Shown: positions 8,710 to 17,765, numbered from the stretch's first letter. The stretch is 64,000 nt of DNA from Parasedimentitalea denitrificans (GCF_011813015.1 NZ_QHLQ01000012.1:1-64000); one strand, 5' to 3'. Translations and numbers: made by a program. The notes: generated by a model from the sequence alone, not told the origin.

Positions 8710-8869
8710 AGTGATCACCTAGACGCAACGAACGTGAAACAGAGGACCCGCGAGCTGATCGTTTAGGGCAGGGTGCAACCGTTTCGCCATGGTGGTGTTC
8801 TCCAGTGGAATTATGTTCCGGCTCAGCGGCAACCTACGCCATTGGCAATGTAGGTCAAGCGCCGCCTGA

Positions 8870-9658
8870 CTATGGGGTGGGCGTGGCGAGCGCGGTCATC
8901 AGCGCGCGGTGTAAACCGGTATTTGCGGCAACTACGCCGTCCAGTTGTGGGGTCGGGTTGTTGAATTTAAGCGGCAGGCCCATGCGGTCTGAAATATGGC
9001 CACCTGCCTCCCTAAGGATGAGGTCGCCGGCCGCAATATCCCATTCCCAGCTTGGTCGCAGGGTCACCATCGCGTCAAATCCGCCGTCAGCCACACGCGC
9101 CATGCGGTAAGCCAGTGAGGGGCGGTGACTGCGGGTGAAGCCGGGCACTGTTCCGCCGTGCCAATGGTGGGCGTCCAGAACCGGACGGGCTGCAAGCACT
9201 TCGGCCATGCTCAGGTCTGTCAGGGCTGAGGTACTAATCGGCGCGTCGTTGCACCGGGCCCCTTGCCCCGCAGCGGCGGTGTACATCAGATCCCTTTGGG
9301 GCAGGTAGATCACAGCGGCAGTGACCACACCCTGTTCGGCCACTGCCAAGGCATGCGCCCATGTGCGCGACCCAGAGGCAAAGCTGCGGGTGCCGTCGAT
9401 GGGGTCGATGATGAATACGCGGTCTTTAGACAACCGATCTGCAGTGTCCTCGGTTTCTTCGGACAACCAGCCATAGTCGGGACGTGCCTTAGGTAGCATG
9501 TCCTCTAGCATGGCGTTGACCGCCAGATCGGCCTCGGTCACGGGGCCGGCTCCGTCGGGTTTGTCCCAGCGCTTGGCCTCGGGGCCGGTGAACTGTGTCG
9601 CGATTTCGCCTGCGCGTCGTGCCGCCTGGATCAGTAGGTCTAGGTCAGTTGCCGGCAA
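8870..9658 (-). CDS. Inositol-monophosphatase-family phosphatase (CysQ-like)
   Basis: A 262-residue Mg2+/Li+-sensitive phosphatase. Metal-binding signatures are GWLSEETED (Glu67/Glu68), the core DPIDGTRSF (Asp85, Asp88), and WEWDIAAGDLI near the C-terminus. Placement beside waaA/lpxK and the short N-terminus suggest the 3'(2'),5'-bisphosphate nucleotidase CysQ subgroup, which recycles PAP; inositol phosphatase activity is the alternative. The start is TTG at 9658, overlapping the pmbA-like stop by 14 nt. It is the second gene of a leftward unit. Confidence 0.8.
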   Translation of the reverse strand: MPATDLDLLIQAARRAGEIATQFTGPEAKRWDKPDGAGPVTEADLAVNAMLEDMLPKARPDYGWLSEETEDTADRLSKDRVFIIDPIDGTRSFASGSRTWAHALAVAEQGVVTAAVIYLPQRDLMYTAAAGQGARCNDAPISTSALTDLSMAEVLAARPVLDAHHWHGGTVPGFTRSHRPSLAYRMARVADGGFDAMVTLRPSWEWDIAAGDLILREAGGHISDRMGLPLKFNNPTPQLDGVVAANTGLHRALMTALATPTP

Positions 9659-10991
9659 GAGTCATACCTTCGATCAAAATGGATGGCACCACTCGTGACA
9701 GATAGGTGCGGGCGTCATTGGCCGGGATGATGCGCATCAGCATGTCGAGCAAGTTCCCGGCGATGGTGCATTCATTGACAGGGTAGGCGATTTCGCCGTT
9801 TTCGACCCAGAACCCGGATGCCCCACGCGAATAATCGCCGTTATTCGAGTTGATGGTCGATCCGATCATCGACGTGACCAGCAAACCGGTGCCCATGCTG
9901 CGGATCAGGTCCTCGCGCGATTGGTCGCCCTGCGTCAGCTCAATGTTCCAGTTCGACGGTGACGGCACCGAACCGATACCACGCGTCGCATTTCCGGTGC
10001 TTTCCAACCCCAGTTTGCGGGCCGAGGCAAGGTCAAGCGTCCAGCCGGTCAGCATGCCGTCTTCGATAATCGCACGACGTTGAGTTGCCAGTCCTTCGCC
10101 ATCAAAGGGGCGTGAGCCAGCAATGCGGGGGCGGAACGGGTTTTCAATGACCGAGAGGTTTGAGGGTAGGACGTGTTTGCCCATACTGTCCTTTAGCCAG
10201 GACGAACCACGAGCAATTGAGGCGCCATTGACGGCAGACAGCAGGTGACCGACCAGCGAAGACGAGATGCGTTCGTCGAACAGCACCGGAAAGCTGCCCG
10301 TATCAGGTTTGCGAGCATCCAGACGTTCGACCGCGCGGTTGCCGGCGGTGCGGCCAATTTCGTCGGCAGATCTCAGGTCACCTTGAAAGGTTCGGGAATC
10401 GCCGTCGTGGTCGCGTTCCATGCCAGTGCCGGTGCCCGCGATACCAACGCAAGATAAGGATCGGCTGGTACGGCGGTAGCCGCCGGAAAATCCGTTTGAT
10501 GCGGCCATGTGAACTGAGTGAGTGCCGTAGGAGGAACCCGCCGATTGCACCTGAGTGATGCCATCGATTGCCTGACAGGCGGCCTCGGCAGCCAGAGCAT
10601 CCTGTTTCAGTACCTCGGGGCTGGGTTCTGGCGTGGTATCTTCCAGCTCAAACGCGGCCAGATCCCAGCTCTGGATCAATTGCGATGGATCGGCGAGGCC
10701 GGCATAGGGGTCCTCTGGGGCCTCTTTCGCCATAGCGACAGCGCGTTCCGCCATGGCAACCAGCGTTTCCGGGCGCGCGTCGGATGACGACACCAGCGCC
10801 TGTTGCTTGCCCACAAACACCCGTAATCCCAGATCAGTGCCCTCGGACCGTTCGGCGTGTTCCAGCGCGCCTTCGCGCACTTCGATAGAAACCGACTGCC
10901 CATCGGCGGCCATGGCATCGGCGCCGTCGGCGCCGGCATTCTTGGCGGCATCAATCAGGGCATGGCAGAGCGATTCTGGAGACTGGGTCAT
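9645..10991 (-). CDS. pmbA: TldD/PmbA-family metalloprotease subunit
   Basis: A 448-residue protein of the TldD/PmbA (TldE) family. The N-terminal domain starts ALIDAAKNAGADGADAMAA; the central GFSGGYRRTSRSLSC and the C-terminal GDYSRGASGFWVENGEI are family hallmarks. It lacks the HExxxH zinc site that marks the catalytic TldD partner, so it is the PmbA/TldE type. In other bacteria the heterodimer processes unfolded peptides such as microcin B17 and the CcdA antitoxin. It heads the leftward pmbA-cysQ pair. No TldD gene is in the window. Confidence 0.88.
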   Translation of the reverse strand: MTQSPESLCHALIDAAKNAGADGADAMAADGQSVSIEVREGALEHAERSEGTDLGLRVFVGKQQALVSSSDARPETLVAMAERAVAMAKEAPEDPYAGLADPSQLIQSWDLAAFELEDTTPEPSPEVLKQDALAAEAACQAIDGITQVQSAGSSYGTHSVHMAASNGFSGGYRRTSRSLSCVGIAGTGTGMERDHDGDSRTFQGDLRSADEIGRTAGNRAVERLDARKPDTGSFPVLFDERISSSLVGHLLSAVNGASIARGSSWLKDSMGKHVLPSNLSVIENPFRPRIAGSRPFDGEGLATQRRAIIEDGMLTGWTLDLASARKLGLESTGNATRGIGSVPSPSNWNIELTQGDQSREDLIRSMGTGLLVTSMIGSTINSNNGDYSRGASGFWVENGEIAYPVNECTIAGNLLDMLMRIIPANDARTYLSRVVPSILIEGMTLAGN

Positions 10992-11073
10992 GGGTACCTA
11001 CTGATTTGATCTGATGAGGGGAACTGGCAAGGACTCTACCAGTGCGCTGGGCTCGTGCAAAGGTGACAATGGC

Positions 11074-11103
11074 AAAAGGGGCCACAGATTGCAGCCCCTT
11101 TAT
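11074..11103 (-). terminator. Rho-independent terminator of the first DUF2125 gene
   Basis: Read on the minus strand, AAAGGGGC and GGCCCCTTTT form a GC-rich stem and end in a short T-run. It starts about 20 nt after the stop of the 11123-12661 gene. Confidence 0.7.
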
Positions 11104-11122
11104 CGTTAAGTGAACGATGCGC

Positions 11123-12661
11123 TTATTTGATGCGTTGACCGTTGGCCAGGATCTTACCGTCCTTGGTGATTTCCAGATTGGATTTCAGACTGTCTTCACC
11201 TTCACCTGGGACAGCAAACATCCCCATCATCATCCGCGCGCCCATGGCGTCAGATTCTGCCACCAGACCCATTTCGATCAGCTTGTCGATCAAACCATTG
11301 GCGCCCGAGACTTGCAGCTCTGCGCTGCCGGATGGGGCAGGCATGCCGTCAAAGCTGACGAGGTCATCGTTGTTGAAGGCAAAGTCGCCAGTTGCAGAAA
11401 CCGAAGCGCCAGCGGCCGAGACGTGCAATTCGTTGATTGTCAGTTCGTTCAGCTGTGCAGGAACATCACCGTCGGAAAGCTGCATCATTTCTTCGAAATT
11501 CAACAAGTCGTGAAGCAGCGTGGTTTTACCTGTCAGGTTCATTACCAGAGTAGCCGCATCACGTGGCAAGATGGCGGCAGGGTCAAACATGCCCCACAAA
11601 CCTTCACCAAGCTTGATACCCTCTAGACCGAAGGCAAGGGTGAAGTCCTGTGGTTCTTCGGACATAGAAACCGGAACGCGGAAGTCACCAGTCATGCGGT
11701 CAAAGGCACCGTCCATTGCGATGGCCATGCCCTCGTTGATGGCGATGCCAACGTCGATGTCGGTCGCTTCGGTTGTCAGCTGTACAGCGTCGGTGCTGGC
11801 AGAAACTGTACTGGTTGCCGCACCGGCTGTCATGGCCTGAGATGAAACCTCGTTCCCATCAACCACAACAACAGTCTTGGTGTCGCTGGAGGTTGTCGTG
11901 CCACTATAATTGAACGACAGCCCCTGATGTAAGGCCGCAGCGAGATTCAAAATCGACATGCCACCAGTTGGCAGTGTGACCTTCGACTGCCCGGTCATGC
12001 CTTCATAGGTGCCGGTTGTCGTGGATGTGCTGCCGTTGGGATCCGTAGCCTGGAGAGAGTAACTGATGTTTCCGAAATTGGAGTTTCCGATCAGAGTGAT
12101 AAGATCACCCAAAGCCAGTTGGCTGGTGCCCTTCACCGCTGCTCCGGAACCGGAAATAGTAAAGTCGCCATCTTTTGCATTCGGTAGATCGCCGAAATCA
12201 ACATTGCGGGTTTCGAATGTAAATCCATCCAGCGCATAGGTGAATGTGATATCATCTGGAGCGCCCGATGCGGTTAGTTGGGCGTCAACATAGTCGACAA
12301 CGATATCTGCTGAAATGCGGTCTGTTTCTGGGTTTGGTCCGGTGACAACAAACCTGTATGTCTGTGGGCCATCAAGATCGATAGACAAGGTGCCGTCACC
12401 ATTGTCATTGAAGGACAGCGTTGGGTACAAAATTTCAAATGAGCCTTGGTCCGCAGGAAAAGCCAGACGCAGCTTTGGTTCGGTGAAATCAACGGTGTTG
12501 CCATCGCGGTTAAGTGTGCCGGTCATCTCACCGCCAATCGACTGGGCAAACGCCTGATAGCTGTTCCAGACATCGTCGGCTGTGATGTCAGCCAGTGCGG
12601 GTGAGGCAGTCAGGGCTGCAAAGCCAACAGACAGTAGGGCGGTGGAATTCTTGAAGCTCAT
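11123..12661 (-). CDS. DUF2125 protein, exported (paralogue A)
   Basis: A 512-residue secreted or periplasmic protein of unknown function, DUF2125 type. The chosen ATG at 12661 has GAAAGG 7 nt upstream and gives a clean signal peptide (MSFKNSTALLSVGFAALTASPALA). The mature N-terminus, ITADDVWNSYQAF, parallels the start of its neighbour. The body is rich in Asp, Thr, Ser and Gly, suggesting repeated beta structure. The last roughly 110 residues (FNNDDLVSFDGMPAPSGSA, MGARMMMGMFAVPGEGED, ILANGQRIK) are nearly identical to paralogue B. An upstream alternative start (12682) would spoil the signal peptide. Function is not known. Confidence 0.85.
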   Translation of the reverse strand: MSFKNSTALLSVGFAALTASPALADITADDVWNSYQAFAQSIGGEMTGTLNRDGNTVDFTEPKLRLAFPADQGSFEILYPTLSFNDNGDGTLSIDLDGPQTYRFVVTGPNPETDRISADIVVDYVDAQLTASGAPDDITFTYALDGFTFETRNVDFGDLPNAKDGDFTISGSGAAVKGTSQLALGDLITLIGNSNFGNISYSLQATDPNGSTSTTTGTYEGMTGQSKVTLPTGGMSILNLAAALHQGLSFNYSGTTTSSDTKTVVVVDGNEVSSQAMTAGAATSTVSASTDAVQLTTEATDIDVGIAINEGMAIAMDGAFDRMTGDFRVPVSMSEEPQDFTLAFGLEGIKLGEGLWGMFDPAAILPRDAATLVMNLTGKTTLLHDLLNFEEMMQLSDGDVPAQLNELTINELHVSAAGASVSATGDFAFNNDDLVSFDGMPAPSGSAELQVSGANGLIDKLIEMGLVAESDAMGARMMMGMFAVPGEGEDSLKSNLEITKDGKILANGQRIK

Positions 12662-12742
12662 GAAAAGCCTTTCAAATTGCATGGTTAGAATGTGCTACTG
12701 GCAACTAAGCTGCTCGGGTGTGAAATTTCAACCGCGGGGCGC

Positions 12743-12775
12743 AAAAAAAGGCCGCTTCCTTAGGGGGAAACGGCC
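12743..12775 (-). terminator. Rho-independent terminator of the second DUF2125 gene
   Basis: On the minus strand GGCCGTTTCC and GGAAGCGGCC form a 10-bp stem (one G-T pair) followed by seven T. It lies 24 nt after the stop of the 12799-14322 gene, so the tandem DUF2125 genes are separate transcription units. Confidence 0.88.
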
Positions 12776-12798
12776 TCAACTTTTAGCAATTTCAGCGC

Positions 12799-14322
12799 TT
12801 ATTTGATGCGCTGGCCGTTAGCCAGAACCTGACCGTCGTCAGTGATTTCCAGTTTCGAATCTAGCGTGTCTTCGCCTTCACCCGGAACTGCCAACATACC
12901 CATCATCATACGCGCGCCCATGGCGTCGCTGTCGGACATCAAGCCCATCATGATCAGTTTATCCATCAACGTATTGGCACCCACCAGTTTCAGGCTGGCG
13001 CTGCCGGTTGGGGCAGGCATGCCGTCAAAGCTGGCCAGATCATCATTGTTGAATGTAAAATCACCAGAACCGGTCAGTTTGGCGCCCGCAGCCGAAACCT
13101 GCAGCTGGCGGATGGTCAGGGCGTTCAACTCACCCGGCTCTTGGTTGCCCCGATCGACGGCTTCCATGGCTTCGGGATCGAACAGATCAAACAGCAGTTT
13201 GCCCTTGCCCGACAGGTCCAGCACAACGGTCGCCGGTTCGTGTGAGAGTTCACCAGTTGGATCAACCATACCCCACAGCATGTCCGGAACTGCAAAATCG
13301 CGCAGGGTCAGGCCAAGAGCAAAGTCCTGTTCGGCATCAGACTTGGAAATTGGCATCGCCAGTTTGGCGCCATATTCGGCAAAGGTCAGCGACACCGGGA
13401 AGGGCAGGTCACTGCTGTTGACGTTCACCTCGGTCTGCATTTGTGACAGATCATAGGACAGTTTGCCTTCGCCCATCGCAACGGCAAAGCTGCCACCCTC
13501 GGATGAGGTTTCCAGCCCAAAGGTGCTTCTGCCATCAACACCCGACATCGAGGCGTTTCCGCCGGCATAGGAAAAGGCTCCGTCAAAAGCAAAGCCCGAG
13601 GCCAGCATGGCTGTTACATCGGTGAAATCCAGGCCCATCGGAATGGAGCTTTTCCCGCCAAAGCTAAGCCCCTGAAGGCTACCAGTCGCGGATCCGCCAT
13701 CGCTTCCGCCGGGTTCTTTGGCGCCGAAATTGTAGTCCAGAGAGGCAGCTGTCATGCTCTGGTCATAGGTCCGGACATTTCCGACGGTCATGTTGGTCTT
13801 GGTGACGACATCTACCAATGAAATGGTCGCTTTGACCATGCCATCGGGCATTTCTTCGCCATCAGCCATGACTTTGCCCAAGGCAAGTTCGATTAGCGGA
13901 GAAGCGTAGTCGTAGGTCATGTTCTTGGCATCACCAGACACCAGCATCGCGCTGCCATCATGGGAGTAGATCAACTCACCCGATGCTTTGTCGTAGTCGC
14001 CGTCAAAGTTGAAAGTGATTGGAAATTTTTCGGGAAAGAGCACATTTACGGTGCCATCACCGTTTTCAGAAAACTGAATTTCAGGAAGGGTCATGCCGAT
14101 TGTGACGTCTTCTTCGGGGATCGGCATCATCATCGACACGTCGGTTACCGTGAGTGAGCCGCCAGATGATGTCTCAGTGCCATTTACATCATAGCCAGTG
14201 CCGGACAGGTAGGATTTCCAATCGTCCCAGACGTCTTGGGCGCTAAGGTCGGCCAAAGCACCCTGACTGGAAAGCACCAATACAAACGCTGCACCATAAC
14301 TGCGTGCGAGGAAAACTGACAT
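12799..14322 (-). CDS. DUF2125 protein, exported (paralogue B)
   Basis: A 507-residue protein with a signal peptide (ARSYGAAFVLVLSSQGALA) and mature start LSAQDVWDDWKSYL. It is full-length like paralogue A and shares with it the N-terminal (S/T)A(Q/D)DVW motif and a highly conserved C-terminus ending LANGQRIK. The middle is only loosely similar. Both are predicted to be periplasmic or outer-membrane associated. The pair arose by tandem duplication. No enzyme motif is visible, and the role is unknown. SD AAAGG lies upstream of the ATG. Confidence 0.85.
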   Translation of the reverse strand: MSVFLARSYGAAFVLVLSSQGALADLSAQDVWDDWKSYLSGTGYDVNGTETSSGGSLTVTDVSMMMPIPEEDVTIGMTLPEIQFSENGDGTVNVLFPEKFPITFNFDGDYDKASGELIYSHDGSAMLVSGDAKNMTYDYASPLIELALGKVMADGEEMPDGMVKATISLVDVVTKTNMTVGNVRTYDQSMTAASLDYNFGAKEPGGSDGGSATGSLQGLSFGGKSSIPMGLDFTDVTAMLASGFAFDGAFSYAGGNASMSGVDGRSTFGLETSSEGGSFAVAMGEGKLSYDLSQMQTEVNVNSSDLPFPVSLTFAEYGAKLAMPISKSDAEQDFALGLTLRDFAVPDMLWGMVDPTGELSHEPATVVLDLSGKGKLLFDLFDPEAMEAVDRGNQEPGELNALTIRQLQVSAAGAKLTGSGDFTFNNDDLASFDGMPAPTGSASLKLVGANTLMDKLIMMGLMSDSDAMGARMMMGMLAVPGEGEDTLDSKLEITDDGQVLANGQRIK

Positions 14323-14455
14323 AAGACAACCTTTCTTTTAAAAACTGTAAGAGTATGGTCGGCAGTTGGGTAATCCACGTCAAGGGGCCAGTTCGTCGAC
14401 CATTCCCCATTAATATAGTAGCACAAATCGGAAGTGCGGTTAGGAGATAAATTAA

Positions 14456-15205
14456 ATGGATTTCAAGGATAAGACAGTCCTCATAACTGGGGCTAGCCGG
14501 GGAATCGGTGCCGAAACCGCGCGGGTGTTTGCCGCTGCGGGGGCCAATGTGGCCTTGTTGGCCAGAAGCGCGGACAGCCTGGAGGCGCTTGCGGCTGAGA
14601 TCGGTGAAAATGCGCTGGCTTTGGCCTGCGATGTGTCTGATTACGCTTCGGTTGAGGCGGCAGTAAAGCAAACCGTTGAGCGGTTTGGCGGATTGGATGT
14701 GTTGATCAACAACGCCGGGGTGCTGAAACCTATCGGTCCCATGGTCGAAGCCGACCCAGAGGGTTGGGGATCAGTCATCGATATTAACATCAAGGGTGTG
14801 TTCAATGGCATGCGTGCTGCGGTGCCATTGATGAAGGCCGCAGGTGGTGGCTCGGTTCTAACTGTCAGTTCCGGTGCAGCCCATAACCCGCTGGAAGGAT
14901 GGGGGGCCTATTGCACCTCCAAGGCTGGTGCGGCGATGTTGACACGGGCGCTGGACCTAGAAGAGCGTGGCAATGGTATCCGCGCGATTGGCCTGTCGCC
15001 TGGTACGGTAGCCACTGAAATGCAGCGGGAAATCAAGGCGAGTGGCATCAACCGAGTGAGCGATCTGAACTGGGAAGATCATGTGCCCGCAGAGTGGCCC
15101 GCCAAAGTGCTGCTGTGGATGTGCTCGGCTGGCGCGGATGAATATGTCGGTACCGAGATCTCGTTGCGTGATGAAGACATCCGTAAGCAGGTTGGTCTTA
15201 TATGA
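14456..15205 (+). CDS. SDR-family oxidoreductase
   Basis: A 249-residue classical short-chain dehydrogenase. NAD(P)-binding TGASRGIG at residues 11-18, NNAG near 86-88, and the catalytic Ser139, Tyr152 and Lys156 (YCTSK). A strong AGGAG lies before the ATG. Its stop overlaps the start of the enoyl-CoA hydratase-like gene (ATGA), so they form a coupled pair. The substrate is unknown; the partner points to acyl-CoA or hydroxyacyl metabolism. It is divergent from the DUF2125 genes. Confidence 0.88.
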   Translation: MDFKDKTVLITGASRGIGAETARVFAAAGANVALLARSADSLEALAAEIGENALALACDVSDYASVEAAVKQTVERFGGLDVLINNAGVLKPIGPMVEADPEGWGSVIDINIKGVFNGMRAAVPLMKAAGGGSVLTVSSGAAHNPLEGWGAYCTSKAGAAMLTRALDLEERGNGIRAIGLSPGTVATEMQREIKASGINRVSDLNWEDHVPAEWPAKVLLWMCSAGADEYVGTEISLRDEDIRKQVGLI

Positions 15206-15819
15206 TCGATCTGATGATCGAAGAGTCCGGGCTGTGGGTCGTGACCCTTAACCGCCCGGATAAGGCCAATGCGCTGACGACAGAGATGCTGGAAGAGCTG
15301 GTGGATATTGCCAAACGCGCCGTCGAGGCGCGTGGGTTGATCCTGACGGGAACCGGCAAGGTATTCAGCGCAGGTGCGGACCTGGATGAGGCAGCCGCAG
15401 GTCTGGCAACTTCTCCCCTGTGGGAGCAGTTGTCAGCGGCCATAGCCGAGCTGCCCTGCCTGACCATCGCTGCTTTGAACGGTACATTGGCGGGGGGGGG
15501 CAACGGTATGGCGCTGGCCTGTGACCTGCGGATTGCGGTGCCCAGTGCCAAGGTGTTCTATCCGGTGATGAAGCTGGGCTATTTGCCTCAACCATCAGAT
15601 CCACGACGGATGTCTGCCCTGATAGGACCAGCACGCACCAAGCTGATACTGGCCGGTGGACAAAAGATCTTGGCGCAGCAGGCCTATGATTTTGGTCTTA
15701 TTGACCAGATCGTTGAACCACAGGATCTACTTCCGACAGCGCGCACCCTTGTGGCGGACTCGCTTGCCGCCAAGCCAGAGATAGCCCGGCGCATTCTGGA
15801 GATGTGTCAGGACACCTGA
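15202..15819 (+). CDS. Enoyl-CoA hydratase/isomerase-family protein (short)
   Basis: A 205-residue crotonase-fold protein. The two oxyanion-hole segments are visible: KVFSAGADL near residue 55 and LAGGGNGMALACDLRIA near residue 100. Usual family length is about 255-260, so this member is short, chiefly at the C-terminal trimerisation part. The glutamates of classic enoyl-CoA hydratase are not evident at the second site (MKLGYLPQPSD), so another crotonase chemistry is possible. Translationally coupled to the SDR gene (ATGA overlap). It is followed directly by structured repeat A. Confidence 0.8.
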   Translation: MIDLMIEESGLWVVTLNRPDKANALTTEMLEELVDIAKRAVEARGLILTGTGKVFSAGADLDEAAAGLATSPLWEQLSAAIAELPCLTIAALNGTLAGGGNGMALACDLRIAVPSAKVFYPVMKLGYLPQPSDPRRMSALIGPARTKLILAGGQKILAQQAYDFGLIDQIVEPQDLLPTARTLVADSLAAKPEIARRILEMCQDT

Positions 15820-15827
15820 TCCATGTA

Positions 15828-15954
15828 CTCCCGCCCGTCGTTGGTCATCTGCGATGCCCGCCTTCCGTTGGGCGTAGCGCCGCGCAAAGCGCGGCGCTAC
15901 GCCCAAGGCCGCAAAGGTTGGTTGGCATAGCCAATCCACCTGCGGGCGCGGGAG
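15828..15954. repeat. Structured palindromic repeat, copy A
   Basis: A 127-nt element bounded by CTCCCGC (15828) and GCGGGAG (ending 15954), which can pair. Inside are three hairpins. The first is weak (GGTCATC/GATGCCC, about 15843-15859). The central one is perfect over 18 bp (15868-15885 with 15889-15906, AAA loop). The third has 11 of 12 pairs (15915-15926 with 15930-15941, ATA loop). The same layout recurs at 29982-30110. It lies between the convergent hydratase and HNH genes, so it may also act as a bidirectional terminator, although there is no T-run. It encodes no ORF of its own. Confidence 0.85.
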
Positions 15955-15973
15955 CATTGTGAGGTGGGTTTCT

Positions 15974-16267
15974 TTACCGGGGGCGACGTTTGCCGGGGAC
16001 GCGAGAATTGAAATTGGGCGGGCGTTTAGCGACCCAGGCAATGAATTTGGTCAGACGGGGATGGCTGCGTAGGGGCTCGATCTGGTGATAGGCTCTGGCA
16101 AGTTCAGCCTCGGACAGTGTGGCGTGGATCTCGCGGTGGCAGATGTCATGCAACAGAATAACCGGCCCACCCTTGCCACCCTTCAATTTTGGGATCAGAT
16201 GGTGGAGGCTTTGTGGCACCCCATCAGGAATCGGGCGGTTGCAAAGTGGACAGATCGGATCGGACAT
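15974..16267 (-). CDS. Small HNH-type zinc protein
   Basis: A 97-residue protein starting MSDPICPLC. It has a CPLC zinc pair near residues 6-9, LHHLIPK near 21-27 (the His-His of an HNH core), and HDICHREIHATL near 40-52. This is the arrangement of compact HNH endonuclease-like domains. A 5'-extended ORF runs to 16498 but overlaps the divergent flavoprotein gene, so the ATG at 16267 (or 16297) is preferred. Such small HNH proteins are widespread in Rhodobacterales chromosomes. Nuclease activity and target are unproven. Confidence 0.75.
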   Translation of the reverse strand: MSDPICPLCNRPIPDGVPQSLHHLIPKLKGGKGGPVILLHDICHREIHATLSEAELARAYHQIEPLRSHPRLTKFIAWVAKRPPNFNSRVPGKRRPR

Positions 16268-16334
16268 GGGTGCGCCTTGTGGATCGTAGTATCGCATAGA
16301 ATGCGCCAGAATTCGGTGATGACAAGGGGTAGGC

Positions 16335-17525
16335 GTGGCAATGGATTTTGATGCGGTTGTGATTGGGGCAGGACCGGCGGGTCTGATGGCTGCGGAAGAA
16401 TTGGCGCGGGCCGGGCATAGTGTGCTGGTGGCCGAGGCCAAGCCTTCGGTTGCGCGCAAACTGTTGATGGCGGGTAAATCTGGCCTGAATCTGACCAAGG
16501 ACGAATCGTTCGATCAATTGATTTTCAACTATGGCGAAGCCAAGGGTTGGCTGGCGCCGATGATACAGGATTTTGATGCCCAAGCGGTTCAAGACTGGGC
16601 GCGTGGGTTGGGCGTTGACTTGTTCACAGGATCAACCGGCCGGGTGTTTCCCAAAGTCATGAAAGCATCACCGCTGGTGCGGGCTTGGCTAGAGAGGCTG
16701 AGTGAGCTGGGTGTGCAACGTCGAACTGGTTGGTTTTGGCGGGGCTGGAACGGCGCGGACCTGCAGTTTGACACAGCCGAAGGCCCACAAGCGGTCACTG
16801 CTAAAGTCATCGTGTTGGCGCTAGGCGGTGCAAGCTGGGCGCGGTTGGGTTCGGACGGAACATGGGCACCGGTATTGGCGGAACAAGGTGTTCAATTGGC
16901 GCCATTCAAACCGGCAAACGCTGGGCTGGTGGTTGAATGGTCTGATCACATGGCTTCTCAGTTTGGTGCGCCGATAAAGGGTGTCGCCCTAAAGGCTGGC
17001 GACCTGACATCGCGCGGCGAGGCGGTGATTTCAGAGCGTGGACTTGAGGGTGGCGGAATCTATTCGATCTGTGCGGCGGTACGGGATGGCGCACCGTTGA
17101 CGCTGGACCTGTTGCCGGATCTGTCCGAGGCCGAGGTTGCGCGCCGGTTGTCGCGGCCTCGGGGTAAGGCCAGCCTGTCTAATTATCTGCGCAAGGTGTT
17201 GAAACTGGATCCGGCGCGGATTGCGCTGTTGCAAGAGTTTGGCCGTCCGTTGCCTCAGGATGCGAGAGAATTGTCGCGGGTAATCAAGGTTTTGCCGGTA
17301 AAGCACGCTGGGCTTCGGCCGATGGATGAGGCGATATCGACGGCTGGTGGGGTGACACGTACGGCGCTGGACGATGGGTTGATGCTGCAGGCAATGCCGG
17401 GCGTGTTCTGTGCTGGTGAAATGTTGAACTGGGAGGCCCCAACGGGTGGTTATCTGCTGACGGGTTGTCTGGCAACTGGGCGCTGGGCAGGGCAGGCTGC
17501 GGTGCGGTTCTTGGGAAATGCGTGA
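16335..17525 (+). CDS. TIGR03862-type NAD(P)/FAD-dependent flavoprotein
   Basis: A 396-residue flavoprotein of the HI0933/BaiN-like group. The dinucleotide-binding fold is at the N-terminus (VVIGAGPAGLMAAEELA, residues about 8-24), followed by KLLMAGKSGLNLT, typical of this family. The C-terminal FAD-closing motif is MPGVFCAGEMLNWEAPTGGYLL. The function of the family is largely unassigned. It starts 67 nt from the divergent HNH gene. Confidence 0.85.
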   Translation: MAMDFDAVVIGAGPAGLMAAEELARAGHSVLVAEAKPSVARKLLMAGKSGLNLTKDESFDQLIFNYGEAKGWLAPMIQDFDAQAVQDWARGLGVDLFTGSTGRVFPKVMKASPLVRAWLERLSELGVQRRTGWFWRGWNGADLQFDTAEGPQAVTAKVIVLALGGASWARLGSDGTWAPVLAEQGVQLAPFKPANAGLVVEWSDHMASQFGAPIKGVALKAGDLTSRGEAVISERGLEGGGIYSICAAVRDGAPLTLDLLPDLSEAEVARRLSRPRGKASLSNYLRKVLKLDPARIALLQEFGRPLPQDARELSRVIKVLPVKHAGLRPMDEAISTAGGVTRTALDDGLMLQAMPGVFCAGEMLNWEAPTGGYLLTGCLATGRWAGQAAVRFLGNA

Positions 17526-17765
17526 AAGAATTAGCTTCCATGGAAACCCAAGGGAAGTAGACGCTACGTTCTAAGAATTCCTCTGGCTATCAATAGCGCG
17601 ATAGGCTGCCCGTGGGGTGGCGATGCCAGGCTAATGGTGCCCACTTTATGTCTGCAATGTCCGTAAAAGCGCACAATGATGCGCTAGATCAGCCTAATCG
17701 CCAGCCCGCCGGAACGGGCAGGCGATTGCGCGGCGACCTGCGGTCTTGTTCCGCGCGTATCCCGT
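17526..17765. other. Gene-free interval with hairpin
   Basis: A 240-nt space between the convergent flavoprotein and GST genes. A hairpin at 17699-17724 pairs CGCC-A-GCCCG with CGGGC-A-GGCG (9 bp with one A-A mismatch). It is not followed by a T-run. No convincing ORF is present; the 61-codon frame across it has no RBS and runs into the GST gene. Confidence 0.5.

Noticed and set aside
8719-8789. 23-codon minus-strand ORF upstream of waaA
   Set aside because: It has an SD-like GGAG, but is too short to support as a gene without conservation data; kept only as a possible leader.
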